This document shows positions 42,915 to 50,644 of a stretch of 64,000 nucleotides of DNA, in pieces (position 1 is the stretch's first letter; every line of letters begins with the position of its first letter). This DNA is from Psychromarinibacter halotolerans (GTDB lineage Bacteria; Pseudomonadota; Alphaproteobacteria; Rhodobacterales; Rhodobacteraceae), in NCBI RefSeq assembly GCF_029168315.1, contig NZ_JARGYD010000002.1, positions 372,001 to 436,000 on the forward strand. Direction: 5' to 3'. The position numbers and the translations under genes are program-made. The notes below the pieces were generated by a model. That model was not told the origin of the DNA and did no database searches. It saw only the letters and a program-made list of their open reading frames with translations.

Positions 42915-43306
42915 ACATCTCGGACGCCGCCGACCGCAGTGGCCTGCCCGCGAAGACCATCCGCTATTACGAGGACATCGGGCTGGTGCGCCCGGACCGC
43001 AGCGACAACGGCTATCGCGACTTCGCCGACCGCGACCTTCACAAGCTGATCTTCCTTGGCCGCGCGCGGGCGCTGGGCTTTACGATCGAAGACTGCCGCG
43101 CCCTGCTGGCGCTGTACGAGGACGACGCCCGCGCCAGCGGCGACGTCAAGCGGATCGCCGAAGGCCACCTTGACCAGATCGGGCAGAAGATCGCGGATCT
43201 CGAGGCGATGCGCGCGACGCTGTCGCACCTTGTGGCCTGCTGCCACGGTGACGACCGGCCCGACTGCCCGATCCTCGAGGGGCTGGGCGGCCCGGCGCAG
43301 ACTTGA
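42911..43306 (+). CDS. cueR: Cu(I)-responsive MerR-family regulator
   Basis: 131 residues. The winged helix (ISDAADRSGLPAKTIRYYEDIGLV) is followed by a dimer helix and the Cu(I)-binding loop. Cys111 and Cys119 in CCHGDDRPDCP match the two ligands of E. coli CueR. It activates copper export by untwisting promoters with 19-bp spacers, of which two are found here at 39863 and 40415. Encoded in the same transcript as copA, it would be autoactivated. Confidence 0.92.
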   Translation: MNISDAADRSGLPAKTIRYYEDIGLVRPDRSDNGYRDFADRDLHKLIFLGRARALGFTIEDCRALLALYEDDARASGDVKRIAEGHLDQIGQKIADLEAMRATLSHLVACCHGDDRPDCPILEGLGGPAQT

Positions 43307-43372
43307 TCTTGGCCCCGTTCCGGGGTGTGTTTCCCGGCAGGGAACGCCCCTTTCGGGCGGGGAGGAGACATC

Positions 43373-44146
43373 ATGAAGATCGGAACCGCGCTGTTCGACC
43401 TGACCGGCCAGCGCGCGCTTGTCACTGGATCAAGCCAAGGCATCGGCTTTGCGCTGGCCCGCGGGCTGGCCGAGGCGGGCGCCGAGGTCGTGCTGAACGG
43501 CCGCGACCCGAACAAGCTGGGCGATGCCGCCGAAACGCTGCGGAACGACGGCCACGCCCCGCACGAACTGCCCTTCGACGTCACCGACCACGACGCGGTC
43601 CGCCGCGCCATAGACGGCTTCGAATCCCACACCGGACCCATCGACATCCTTGTGAACAACGCAGGAATGCAGCACCGCGGTCCGCTTGAAGAGTTCCCTT
43701 CCGACCGGTTCGAGGCCCTGCTGCAGACCAACGTCGCCAGCGTCTTCCATGCCGGTCAGGCCGCCGCGCGCCATATGATCGCCCGCGGACGCGGCCGCAT
43801 CATCAACATCGCCAGCGTCCAGTCGGCGCTGGCCCGCCCCGGTATCGCACCCTACACGGCGACCAAGGGCGCGGTCGCCAACCTGACCAAGGGCATGGCC
43901 ACCGACTGGGCCCGGCACGGCCTGACCTGCAACGCCATCGCGCCGGGCTATTTCGACACCCCTCTGAACGCCGCGCTGGTGGCCGACCCCGACTTCAGCG
44001 CGTGGCTGGAGAAGCGCACGCCCGCCGGGCGCTGGGGCCGGGTCGAGGAACTGACCGGCGCCTGCATCTTCCTTGCCTCGGACGCGGCCAGCTTCGTCAA
44101 CGGTCACGTCCTGTATGTCGACGGCGGGATCACGGCATCGTTGTAG
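43373..44146 (+). CDS. SDR-family oxidoreductase, gluconate 5-dehydrogenase-like
   Basis: 257 residues. The classical SDR motifs are TGSSQGIG (19-26), NNAG, and the catalytic Ser, Tyr and Lys in SVQSALARPGIAPYTATKG. LFDLTGQRALVTGSSQGIG and LEKRTPAGRWGRVEEL are like gluconate 5-dehydrogenases, which interconvert 5-ketogluconate and gluconate. The exact sugar acid is uncertain. The ATG at 43373 has GGAGGAG upstream. It follows cueR by 66 nt that contain two GC-rich hairpins, so it is probably a separate unit. Confidence 0.8.
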   Translation: MKIGTALFDLTGQRALVTGSSQGIGFALARGLAEAGAEVVLNGRDPNKLGDAAETLRNDGHAPHELPFDVTDHDAVRRAIDGFESHTGPIDILVNNAGMQHRGPLEEFPSDRFEALLQTNVASVFHAGQAAARHMIARGRGRIINIASVQSALARPGIAPYTATKGAVANLTKGMATDWARHGLTCNAIAPGYFDTPLNAALVADPDFSAWLEKRTPAGRWGRVEELTGACIFLASDAASFVNGHVLYVDGGITASL

Positions 44147-44250
44147 GGGGCTCTGCCCCCGTCACGCCATGCGTGACTCCCCCGGGATATTTCCGGACCA
44201 AAGAAGTCGGGAGCGCCATCTGCTTCTTTGGTCCGAAAATATCCCGGGGA
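44146..44250. repeat. REP-like palindromic intergenic element, copy 2
   Basis: It starts at the SDR stop codon. The parts are GGGGGCTCTGCCCCC at 44146-44160, the GTCACGCC/GCGTGAC hairpin at 44161-44177, then a 27-bp inverted repeat (44179-44205 with 44224-44250, one mismatch) built on CCCCGGGATATTT and CGGACCAAAGAA. The first 50 nt match copy 1 at 10251-10301 block for block. Confidence 0.8.
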
Positions 44251-44364
44251 GCGCGAGGGGCTGGCCCCTCGCCGCGCGGCGGCAGCGATGTGCGACACGT
44301 TTACAGCCCGCTCGGAAAGGCCTATTCGCCTTGCGAAACGCCAGCGAGACGCGCGGAGCCATTG

Positions 44365-44976
44365 ATGACGAACCACCTGTATCAGAACGACCTGCCCGAC
44401 GGGCTGGACCTTGGCCCCGTCGTGGCCATCGATTGCGAGACGATGGGTCTGAACCCGCATCGGGACCGGCTGTGCGTGGTCCAGATGTCGAGCGGCGACG
44501 GGGACGCGCATCTGGTGCAGGTCGAGAAGGGCCAGACCAGCGCGCCGAACCTTGCGCGGATGCTGGAAGATCCGAACGTCCTGAAGCTGTTCCATTTCGG
44601 CCGTTTCGACATCGCCGCGATGTACAACGCCTTCGGGGCGCTGGCGGCGCCGGTCTATTGCACCAAGATCGCCAGCAAGCTGATCCGCACCTACACCGAC
44701 CGGCACGGGCTGAAGAACCTGCTGCAGGAATTGCTGGACGTCGACATCTCGAAGCACCAGCAGATGAGCGACTGGGGCGCGGCCGAGTTGACCAAGGCGC
44801 AGCTGGACTATGCCGCGTCGGACGTACTGTACCTGCATGCCCTGCGCGAGAAGCTGAACGGTCGGCTGGAGCGCGAGGGGCGGATGGACATGGCGCAGGC
44901 CTGTTTCGACTTTCTGCCCACCCGCGCGCGGCTGGATCTTGCCGGGTGGCCTGAAATCGACATCTTCGCGCACTAG
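44365..44976 (+). CDS. RNase D-like 3'-5' exonuclease
   Basis: 203 residues, a single DEDD exonuclease domain without the HRDC domains of full RNase D. Catalytic acids are Asp23 and Glu25 (AIDCETMGL), Asp in HFGRFDIAAM and the YxxxD motif in YAASDVLYL. It should trim RNA (tRNA or other structured 3' ends), or DNA, in the cytosol. The ATG at 44365 begins MTNHLYQNDLPDG. It lies upstream of kdsD by a short gap. Confidence 0.87.
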   Translation: MTNHLYQNDLPDGLDLGPVVAIDCETMGLNPHRDRLCVVQMSSGDGDAHLVQVEKGQTSAPNLARMLEDPNVLKLFHFGRFDIAAMYNAFGALAAPVYCTKIASKLIRTYTDRHGLKNLLQELLDVDISKHQQMSDWGAAELTKAQLDYAASDVLYLHALREKLNGRLEREGRMDMAQACFDFLPTRARLDLAGWPEIDIFAH

Positions 44977-44997
44977 ATAGGGCGGATGCCGCACCGC

Positions 44998-45957
44998 ATG
45001 GACAAGACCACCTTCCTGAGCACCGGACGCCGGGTGATCGGCCGCGAAGCCGACGCGCTTCGGTTGCTGTCCGATGCGCTGGACGACGGGTTTGCCGACG
45101 CGGTCGAGACGATCCTGACCGCGCCGGGACGGGTGATCGTGTCCGGCATGGGCAAGTCCGGCCACGTCGCCCGCAAGATCGCCGCGACCTTCGCGTCGAC
45201 CGGCACCCCGGCGCAGTTCGTGCACCCGGCCGAGGCCAGCCACGGCGACCTTGGCATGATCGCGCGGGGCGACGTCGTGCTGGTTCTGTCGAACTCGGGC
45301 GAAACGCCGGAACTGGCCGATCTGATCGCCTATACCCGCCGGTTCGGGATCGCGCTGATCGGCGTGGCCAGCCGCGCCGACAGCACGCTGATGCGGCAGT
45401 GCGACGTGCAACTGGTGTTGCCACCCGCCGAGGAAGCCTGCGAGACCGGCGTGGTTCCCACGACCTCGACCACCATGACGCTTGCGCTGGGCGACGCGCT
45501 GGCCATCGCGCTGATGCAGCACCGGCGCTTCACGCCCGAGAACTTTCGCGAGTTCCACCCGGGCGGCAAGCTGGGCGCACGGCTGACGAAGGTCCGCGAC
45601 CTGATGCACGCGGACATGCCGCTTGTCGCGGGCGACACCGCGATGGGCGAGGCGCTGATCGAGATGAGCCGCAAGGGCTTTGGCGTCATCGGTGTGACCG
45701 ACGCGGACGGCGCGCTGGCCGGGATCATCACCGACGGCGACCTTCGCCGCCACATGGCCGGGCTGCTGGACCACGTCGCGTCGGACGTGATGACGGTGGG
45801 GCCCCGCACCATCGCGCCGGATGCGCTGGCCGAAACGGCTGTGGCCGAGATGAACGGCGCGCGCATCACCTCGTTGTTCGTGGTTGAGCCCGAAGGCAGC
45901 CCGAACGCGGTCGGGCTGCTGCACCTGCACGACTGCCTGCGTGCGGGCGTGGGCTGA
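44998..45957 (+). CDS. kdsD: D-arabinose 5-phosphate isomerase, KpsF/GutQ family
   Basis: 319 residues. The SIS sugar-isomerase domain is first (GMGKSGHVARKIAATFASTG, VLSNSGETPEL), followed by two CBS domains (about 200-319). It makes arabinose 5-phosphate from ribulose 5-phosphate, the first step to Kdo. I preferred the ATG at 44998 (MDKTTFLSTGRRV) over 44986 because ribosome-site spacing is better. It heads the run kdsD-lptC-lptA-lptB. Confidence 0.9.
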   Translation: MDKTTFLSTGRRVIGREADALRLLSDALDDGFADAVETILTAPGRVIVSGMGKSGHVARKIAATFASTGTPAQFVHPAEASHGDLGMIARGDVVLVLSNSGETPELADLIAYTRRFGIALIGVASRADSTLMRQCDVQLVLPPAEEACETGVVPTTSTTMTLALGDALAIALMQHRRFTPENFREFHPGGKLGARLTKVRDLMHADMPLVAGDTAMGEALIEMSRKGFGVIGVTDADGALAGIITDGDLRRHMAGLLDHVASDVMTVGPRTIAPDALAETAVAEMNGARITSLFVVEPEGSPNAVGLLHLHDCLRAGVG

Positions 45958-45960
45958 GCC

Positions 45961-46569
45961 ATGCGCGCCTACGACAACGCCTATTCCCGTATTGTATCGT
46001 GGCTGAAGGTGCTGCTGCCGCTTCTGGCGCTGGCGATCCTGTCGACCCTGTTCCTTGTCGCCCGCACCATCGACCCGGCGCAGGACATCCCGTTTTCCGA
46101 CATCGACATCGACGAGTTGATGAACGAGCCGCGCATCGGCGGGCCGACCTTTTCCGGCATGACCGAAGGCGGCGCCGCGTTCAGCCTGTCGGCCGACCGG
46201 GCGGTGCCGGACCCCCAGAACACCGGGCGGCTGTCGGGCAGCGACGTGCGCGCCGCCATCGATCTGCCCGAAGGCATCCGGGTCGACGTCGTTTCGGACA
46301 CCGCAGAGATCGACAACGACGCCCGAACCGCCGGGATGACCGGGGACGTGAAGATCGAATCCTCGAACGGGCTGACGCTCGAATCCGGCGACCTGACCAT
46401 CGACTTCGACGCCTTGCGCTTGTGGACCGACAGCGCCGTGACTCTGACCGCGCCGGACATGACGCTGGACGCCGGTCATGCCGAACTGGTGAGCGAAGGT
46501 GACGGATCGGGCCCTTACGTGCTGGTTTTCAAGGGTGGCGTGAAGCTGCTATACGATCCGAAACAATGA
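45961..46569 (+). CDS. lptC: lipopolysaccharide export protein LptC
   Basis: 202 residues. One N-terminal membrane helix (about 14-35) anchors a periplasmic beta-jellyroll (IDIDELMNEPRIGGPTFSG and FALRLWTDSAVTLTAPDMTL-type strands). LptC passes LPS from the LptB2FG extractor to LptA. It starts 3 nt after the kdsD stop and ends 7 nt before lptA. Confidence 0.87.
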   Translation: MRAYDNAYSRIVSWLKVLLPLLALAILSTLFLVARTIDPAQDIPFSDIDIDELMNEPRIGGPTFSGMTEGGAAFSLSADRAVPDPQNTGRLSGSDVRAAIDLPEGIRVDVVSDTAEIDNDARTAGMTGDVKIESSNGLTLESGDLTIDFDALRLWTDSAVTLTAPDMTLDAGHAELVSEGDGSGPYVLVFKGGVKLLYDPKQ

Positions 46570-46576
46570 GGCCCAG

Positions 46577-47080
46577 ATGATTTCGGCACAGCGACTTATT
46601 GCAGCCCTCTGGGCGGTCACCCTTCTTGCGGCCGCGCCCGCGTTCGGTCAGGCCACGGTGCGCCTTGGGGTCGAAAACCACGACAGCGCGCAGCCGGTCG
46701 AGATCACCTCGGAAGAACTGTCGCTGAACCAGCAGGGCGGCACGGCCACCTTCACCGGCGGTGTCATCGTCGGGCAGGGCGACGTCGTGATGACCTGCGA
46801 GCGGATGGTCGTGGAATACGGGTCCGGTGACGAGGGCGGGAACGAAATCCGCGTGATCCGCATGTTCGGCGGTGTGACCTTCGCGGGCCCGACCGAAGCC
46901 GCCGAAGCGGAAGAGGCCGTCTATACGCTGTCGGAAGACACCATCGTGCTGACGGGGAACGTGCTGGTCACGCAGGGGGCCACGGCGCTGTCGTCGGACC
47001 GCCTGACCTATAATCTGGCGTCCGGCGCCGGGCAGATGGAAGGCCGGGTGAAGACGATCCTGAACCCGGGCAACAACTGA
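46577..47080 (+). CDS. lptA: lipopolysaccharide transport protein LptA
   Basis: 167 residues. A signal peptide (about 1-25, ending APAFGQ) exports the protein. The mature OstA-like jellyroll has the motifs PVEITSEELSLNQQGGTATFTG and LTGNVLVTQGATALSSDRLTY. LptA forms the periplasmic bridge for LPS. Its stop overlaps the lptB start as TGATG. Confidence 0.9.
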   Translation: MISAQRLIAALWAVTLLAAAPAFGQATVRLGVENHDSAQPVEITSEELSLNQQGGTATFTGGVIVGQGDVVMTCERMVVEYGSGDEGGNEIRVIRMFGGVTFAGPTEAAEAEEAVYTLSEDTIVLTGNVLVTQGATALSSDRLTYNLASGAGQMEGRVKTILNPGNN

Positions 47081-47841
47081 TGGATTCGGTGTCCCCGTTC
47101 AGCGTGACGGAAGGTGCGCCCGGTCTGCGGGTGGTGAACCTGCGCAAAAGCTATCGCAAGAAGACGGTGATCCGCGACGTCAGTCTGGAGCTTGGACGGG
47201 GCGAGGTTGTCGCGCTGCTTGGGCCGAACGGGTCGGGCAAGACCACCAGCTTCTACGCCATCGCGGGCCTGATCAGCCCCGAGGGCGGGCAGGTTCTGAT
47301 CGACGGGCGCGACGTCACCTATCTGCCGATGTACCGCCGCGCCAAGCTGGGCATCGGCTATCTTCCGCAGGAAGTTTCGATCTTCCGCGGCCTGACGGTC
47401 GAAGACAACATTCTGGCGATTCTCGAGATTTCGATACCCAACCGGAAACGCAGACAGGACCGGCTGGAAGAGCTTCTGTCCGAATTCTCGATCACACATA
47501 TCCGCCGCGCCAGCGCCCTTTCTCTATCAGGAGGCGAGCGGCGGCGGGTCGAGATCGCGCGATGTTTGGCCGCTGATCCGAAGTATCTGCTGTTGGACGA
47601 GCCTTTCGCAGGGGTCGATCCGATCGCCGTGGGCGAGATTCGCGGGCTGGTGGCCGACCTGAAAACGCGCGGTATCGGCGTGCTGATCACCGACCACAAC
47701 GTGCGGGAAACGCTGGAAATCGTGGACCGCGCCTATATCCTGCACGACGGCAAGGTCCTGATGAGCGGCACCACCGACGAGGTCGTGCGGGACGAAAACG
47801 TGCGCCGCGTCTACCTTGGCCAATCCTTCCGCATCACCTGA
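47080..47841 (+). CDS. lptB: LPS export ABC transporter ATP-binding protein LptB
   Basis: 253 residues. Walker A is GPNGSGKTT, the signature is LSGGERRR, Walker B is YLLLDEPFAGVD, and the switch His is in ITDHNVRET. This ATPase drives LPS extraction from the inner membrane with LptF/G, which are not in the window. Its LptB-specific segments IGYLPQEVSIFRGLTVEDN are clear. Confidence 0.95.
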   Translation: MDSVSPFSVTEGAPGLRVVNLRKSYRKKTVIRDVSLELGRGEVVALLGPNGSGKTTSFYAIAGLISPEGGQVLIDGRDVTYLPMYRRAKLGIGYLPQEVSIFRGLTVEDNILAILEISIPNRKRRQDRLEELLSEFSITHIRRASALSLSGGERRRVEIARCLAADPKYLLLDEPFAGVDPIAVGEIRGLVADLKTRGIGVLITDHNVRETLEIVDRAYILHDGKVLMSGTTDEVVRDENVRRVYLGQSFRIT

Positions 47842-48108
47842 CCGAATGCGTCGAAATGTCCGTTCATTTCGCGCATTTCCCGCGCTCGGCGCATTCTGGC
47901 CTGTTGACTTGAAGGCCGATGCGGGCGCCAATAGATGTAATGCGTGACTCAGGATTTCCCCTTCTTGCAGGGGCTTACGCGCCCCGCACGGAAGACGCCC
48001 GGCTTCGCCGGAAGCGACGGACGATGCAATTCGCACATCATCCCTGCCATCTGGAACCGCGCGCGACTGGCGCGTGCGGTCTGATGGCCATTTAGTCGAG
48101 GAGGTACC
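47842..48108. other. lptB-hpf intergenic region
   Basis: 267 bp. A hairpin CGAAATG/CATTTCG at 47852-47871 may end the lpt transcript. A CTTG-containing segment (TTGACTTGAA at 47904-47913) is the only promoter-like hexamer pair region I see; a matching -10 is unclear. In many alphaproteobacteria rpoN lies between lptB and hpf, but here it is absent. Confidence 0.4.
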
Positions 48109-48684
48109 ATGCGTTACCAGATCACCGGAAAACAGATCGACATCGGCGAGGCGCTGCAGACACACGTGCAGAACGAGCTGGGCACGATCGTCGACAAGTA
48201 TTCGCAGCGACCGACCGACGCGCAGGTGATTTTCTCGAAAAGCGGGCACGAATACGTCTGCGAAACCGTGGTGCATCTTTCGACCGGCCTGACCGCTCAG
48301 GCTAGCGACCGGGCGAACGAGATTTACGCTGCGTTCGAGGGGTGCGCTGAAAAGATGGACAAGCAGCTGCGCCGTTACAAGCGCCGGTTGAAAGACCATC
48401 ACAAGGACCGCGCACAGCCTGTTGAACTATTTGAGGCAAGTTCGTATATCCTCGCCGCAACGGAAGACGAGCACAGCGAAGAGCCCGAAAGCCTGCAACC
48501 GATCATCGTCGCCGAGATGCAGACGAAGATCCCCTCGCTCTCTGTCGGGGAAGCGGTGATGCAGATGGAACTGGCAGGCGCACCGGTGCTGGTGTTCAAG
48601 AACGAAGGGAACTCCGGGGTCAACGTCGTTTACCGCCGGGATGATGGGAACATAGGCTGGATCGATCCTGCCAACGCAAAGTAG
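48109..48684 (+). CDS. hpf: long-form ribosome hibernation-promoting factor
   Basis: 191 residues, the long HPF form. The N-terminal domain (1-100) binds the decoding centre (MRYQITGKQIDIGEALQTHV), an acidic linker lies at about 105-125, and the C-terminal dimerisation domain (about 130-190, LSVGEAVMQMELAGAPVLVF) joins two 70S ribosomes into 100S dimers. GAGGAGG precedes the ATG. ptsN follows 44 nt later. Confidence 0.93.
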   Translation: MRYQITGKQIDIGEALQTHVQNELGTIVDKYSQRPTDAQVIFSKSGHEYVCETVVHLSTGLTAQASDRANEIYAAFEGCAEKMDKQLRRYKRRLKDHHKDRAQPVELFEASSYILAATEDEHSEEPESLQPIIVAEMQTKIPSLSVGEAVMQMELAGAPVLVFKNEGNSGVNVVYRRDDGNIGWIDPANAK

Positions 48685-48728
48685 CGACGGATCGGCGCGA
48701 CGGCCTGCAACAGGCAATCTAGAGGTTC

Positions 48729-49193
48729 ATGGAACTTTCGAGCATTCTGCAGCCGGAAGCGGTTCGGGTTTTGAACAGCCTGACCAGCAAAAAGCGCCTG
48801 TTCCATGAACTGGGCGAGATTGCTGCGTCGGTCTATCACCTGCCGCAATCCGGGACCGTCGAAAGCCTGATGGAGCGCGAGTCGCTTGGACCTACCGGCG
48901 TGGGGCACGGCATTGCCTTGCCCCATGCCCGCCTTGAAGGTCTGGATCAGGTGCGTGGCGTGTTCCTGCGGATCGAGAAGCCGTTGGATTTCGATTCCGT
49001 CGACCGTCAGCCGGTCGACTTGGTGTTCGCACTGCTGGCGCCGTCCGCATCGGGCGTCGACCACCTGCGCGCGCTGGCTTTGGTGTCGCGCACCCTGCGT
49101 GACCCGGACATCTGCGCCAAGCTGCGCGCGAACGAGGACCCCGCGACCCTGCACGCGGTCCTGACCGAGCTTCCGACCAGCGAAGCCGCCTGA
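48729..49193 (+). CDS. ptsN: nitrogen-regulatory PTS EIIA component
   Basis: 154 residues. It is an EIIA-Ntr domain with phosphoacceptor His66 in GHGIALPHARL. It receives phosphate from NPr and signals nitrogen or potassium status by protein contacts, in the cytosol. hpf-ptsN is the usual order in proteobacteria. It is convergent with the sulfotransferase gene. Confidence 0.92.
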   Translation: MELSSILQPEAVRVLNSLTSKKRLFHELGEIAASVYHLPQSGTVESLMERESLGPTGVGHGIALPHARLEGLDQVRGVFLRIEKPLDFDSVDRQPVDLVFALLAPSASGVDHLRALALVSRTLRDPDICAKLRANEDPATLHAVLTELPTSEAA

Positions 49194-49200
49194 CGCCTTA

Positions 49201-49218
49201 CGGGGCTGTTCAGCCCCG
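49201..49218. terminator. hairpin between convergent ptsN and sulfotransferase
   Basis: CGGGGCT and AGCCCCG pair over 7 bp around GTTC, overlapping the sulfotransferase stop codon. There is no T-tract, so termination strength is doubtful. Confidence 0.4.
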
Positions 49219-50640
49219 CTGCCAGGCGCGAAACCCGTACATCATGTAATCCCGCTGATAGGCCGCGCGCACTTCAGCCTCGATCTCGTCGTCGTAATAG
49301 GCGGCAAGGGGGACTGGCGCGTCGTCGAAGAAGGGCGGGGGCGCGGGGGCGTCGAGGCCGACCTGTGCCGCAAGCTGGGCCAAACCCTCGGGCAGGGTGT
49401 CTTCGCGCAGGATCATGTCGGGCAGCTGCACCTCTGCCATGCCGCGCAGGATCTCGAACTGCGAGGCCCACGCCTCGTCCACCCGGATGCTGGTCTGACC
49501 GCCAAGGTTGCCCGCGATGAACTGAGCAAAGCCAAGGAAGGCAGCGTGCTGCGCCTTCGCGTCGTAATCCCGGCCCGGGCCATCCTTCGGCAACGGGACG
49601 CCGTAGTGGGTGCGCAGCGTCTCGCGGATCTCGTGGAAGACACGGGGGCCCTCCACCGGCAGGATATGGCGCGCGAAGGCGGCGTGCAGGCGCAGCACCG
49701 GGTGGCGCAGCACGGTGAACACGCGGTGGCCCTTGTGCTGCCGTTTCCACTGCCGAAGCGATTTCTGGAAGAAGCCGGTCAGCAGTTGCTCGGGCTCTGC
49801 CCCGTCCAGCGCGGCCAGCCACGGCAGCACCTGCGCCTCGGGGCCGCTGGGGATCGGCTGGTACATCAGCGGCGCCTTCACGGCGGCGACGTAAGACGGC
49901 ACCGCGCGGCTGCGGCGCGGTTCGAAGTTTGGCGTGCGATTCAGGTCGAACCTGTCCAGCCGCGCCAGCGCCGCCTGCATGTCGTCAAAGTTGGCGACCT
50001 TGTCCTGCAGGGGCTGCGGGTTTTGCACCTTGGTCGCCTTCGACGTCCGCCGTTTCTGATGATCGACGCCAAGGAACCGCGCGAGACCGTCGAGCACGTC
50101 AAGATCCTGCAGATCCTCGTAGGCGATGTAGAACGCCGTTTGCCCACTGGTCTGTAGCCCGTGCAGCAGGGTCAGCTGGAACGCCTGCAACCGCTCGACA
50201 TGGGCGACGAAATCCTCGGTGTCGAACTGGGCCTGCGCGGTCTTGGCCTTCTTCATGTCGCCCAGCCGCCACTGTCCGGTGGCCTGCGCGATCTTGTAGG
50301 ACACATAGCTGTCGACCGGGTTGCGGGTCAGGATCACCTTGGCGCAGCGCGGGTCGGCCAGCGCGTGGGACAGAATGCGCGGGTCGTGGTCGTGGAAGAA
50401 ACGGAATCCGGCCAGACCCTCTGTCCGCTCGCGGATGCGGGTCAGCAGGCGCAGCGGGTCTTCTTCGCGCTCGGCCATGGACACGTCCATGTACGAGAAC
50501 CGGTCCGCCTTGCCGATGAAATGCGGATTGAACAGCTCTCCGTGGCAGGTCAGGCCGGGATAGTCGTTGATGTTCTCTTCAAGAAAGTTCGAGCCGGTCC
50601 GCATTTCGGCGAACACGATGAAATAGTCGAACTGCGCCAT
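49210..50640 (-). CDS. sulfotransferase, NodH/Stf0-like with second C-terminal module
   Basis: 476 residues. The N-terminal half has the 5'-phosphosulfate loop RTGSNFLEE (14-22) and the 3'-phosphate motif VILTRNPVDSYVSYK (102-116), as in PAPS-dependent sulfotransferases. The C-terminal half has a second 3'-phosphate-like motif VFTVLRHPVLRLHAAF (307-322) but I see no second phosphosulfate loop. It probably transfers sulfate to a glycan made by the neighbouring glycosyltransferases. It starts 4 nt after the GT14 gene and is the last gene of the run. Confidence 0.82.
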   Translation of the reverse strand: MAQFDYFIVFAEMRTGSNFLEENINDYPGLTCHGELFNPHFIGKADRFSYMDVSMAEREEDPLRLLTRIRERTEGLAGFRFFHDHDPRILSHALADPRCAKVILTRNPVDSYVSYKIAQATGQWRLGDMKKAKTAQAQFDTEDFVAHVERLQAFQLTLLHGLQTSGQTAFYIAYEDLQDLDVLDGLARFLGVDHQKRRTSKATKVQNPQPLQDKVANFDDMQAALARLDRFDLNRTPNFEPRRSRAVPSYVAAVKAPLMYQPIPSGPEAQVLPWLAALDGAEPEQLLTGFFQKSLRQWKRQHKGHRVFTVLRHPVLRLHAAFARHILPVEGPRVFHEIRETLRTHYGVPLPKDGPGRDYDAKAQHAAFLGFAQFIAGNLGGQTSIRVDEAWASQFEILRGMAEVQLPDMILREDTLPEGLAQLAAQVGLDAPAPPPFFDDAPVPLAAYYDDEIEAEVRAAYQRDYMMYGFRAWQRG

Positions 50641-50644
50641 CGGG

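Noticed and set aside
44104..46479. 791-codon minus-strand ORF opposite RNase D-like, kdsD and lptC
   Set aside because: It spans three confident plus-strand genes and a repeat element; no domain is recognisable.
47904..47932. RpoH promoter before hpf
   Set aside because: CTTG is present, but the -10 side (CAATAGAT) fits the consensus poorly, so it is only mentioned in the intergenic entry.
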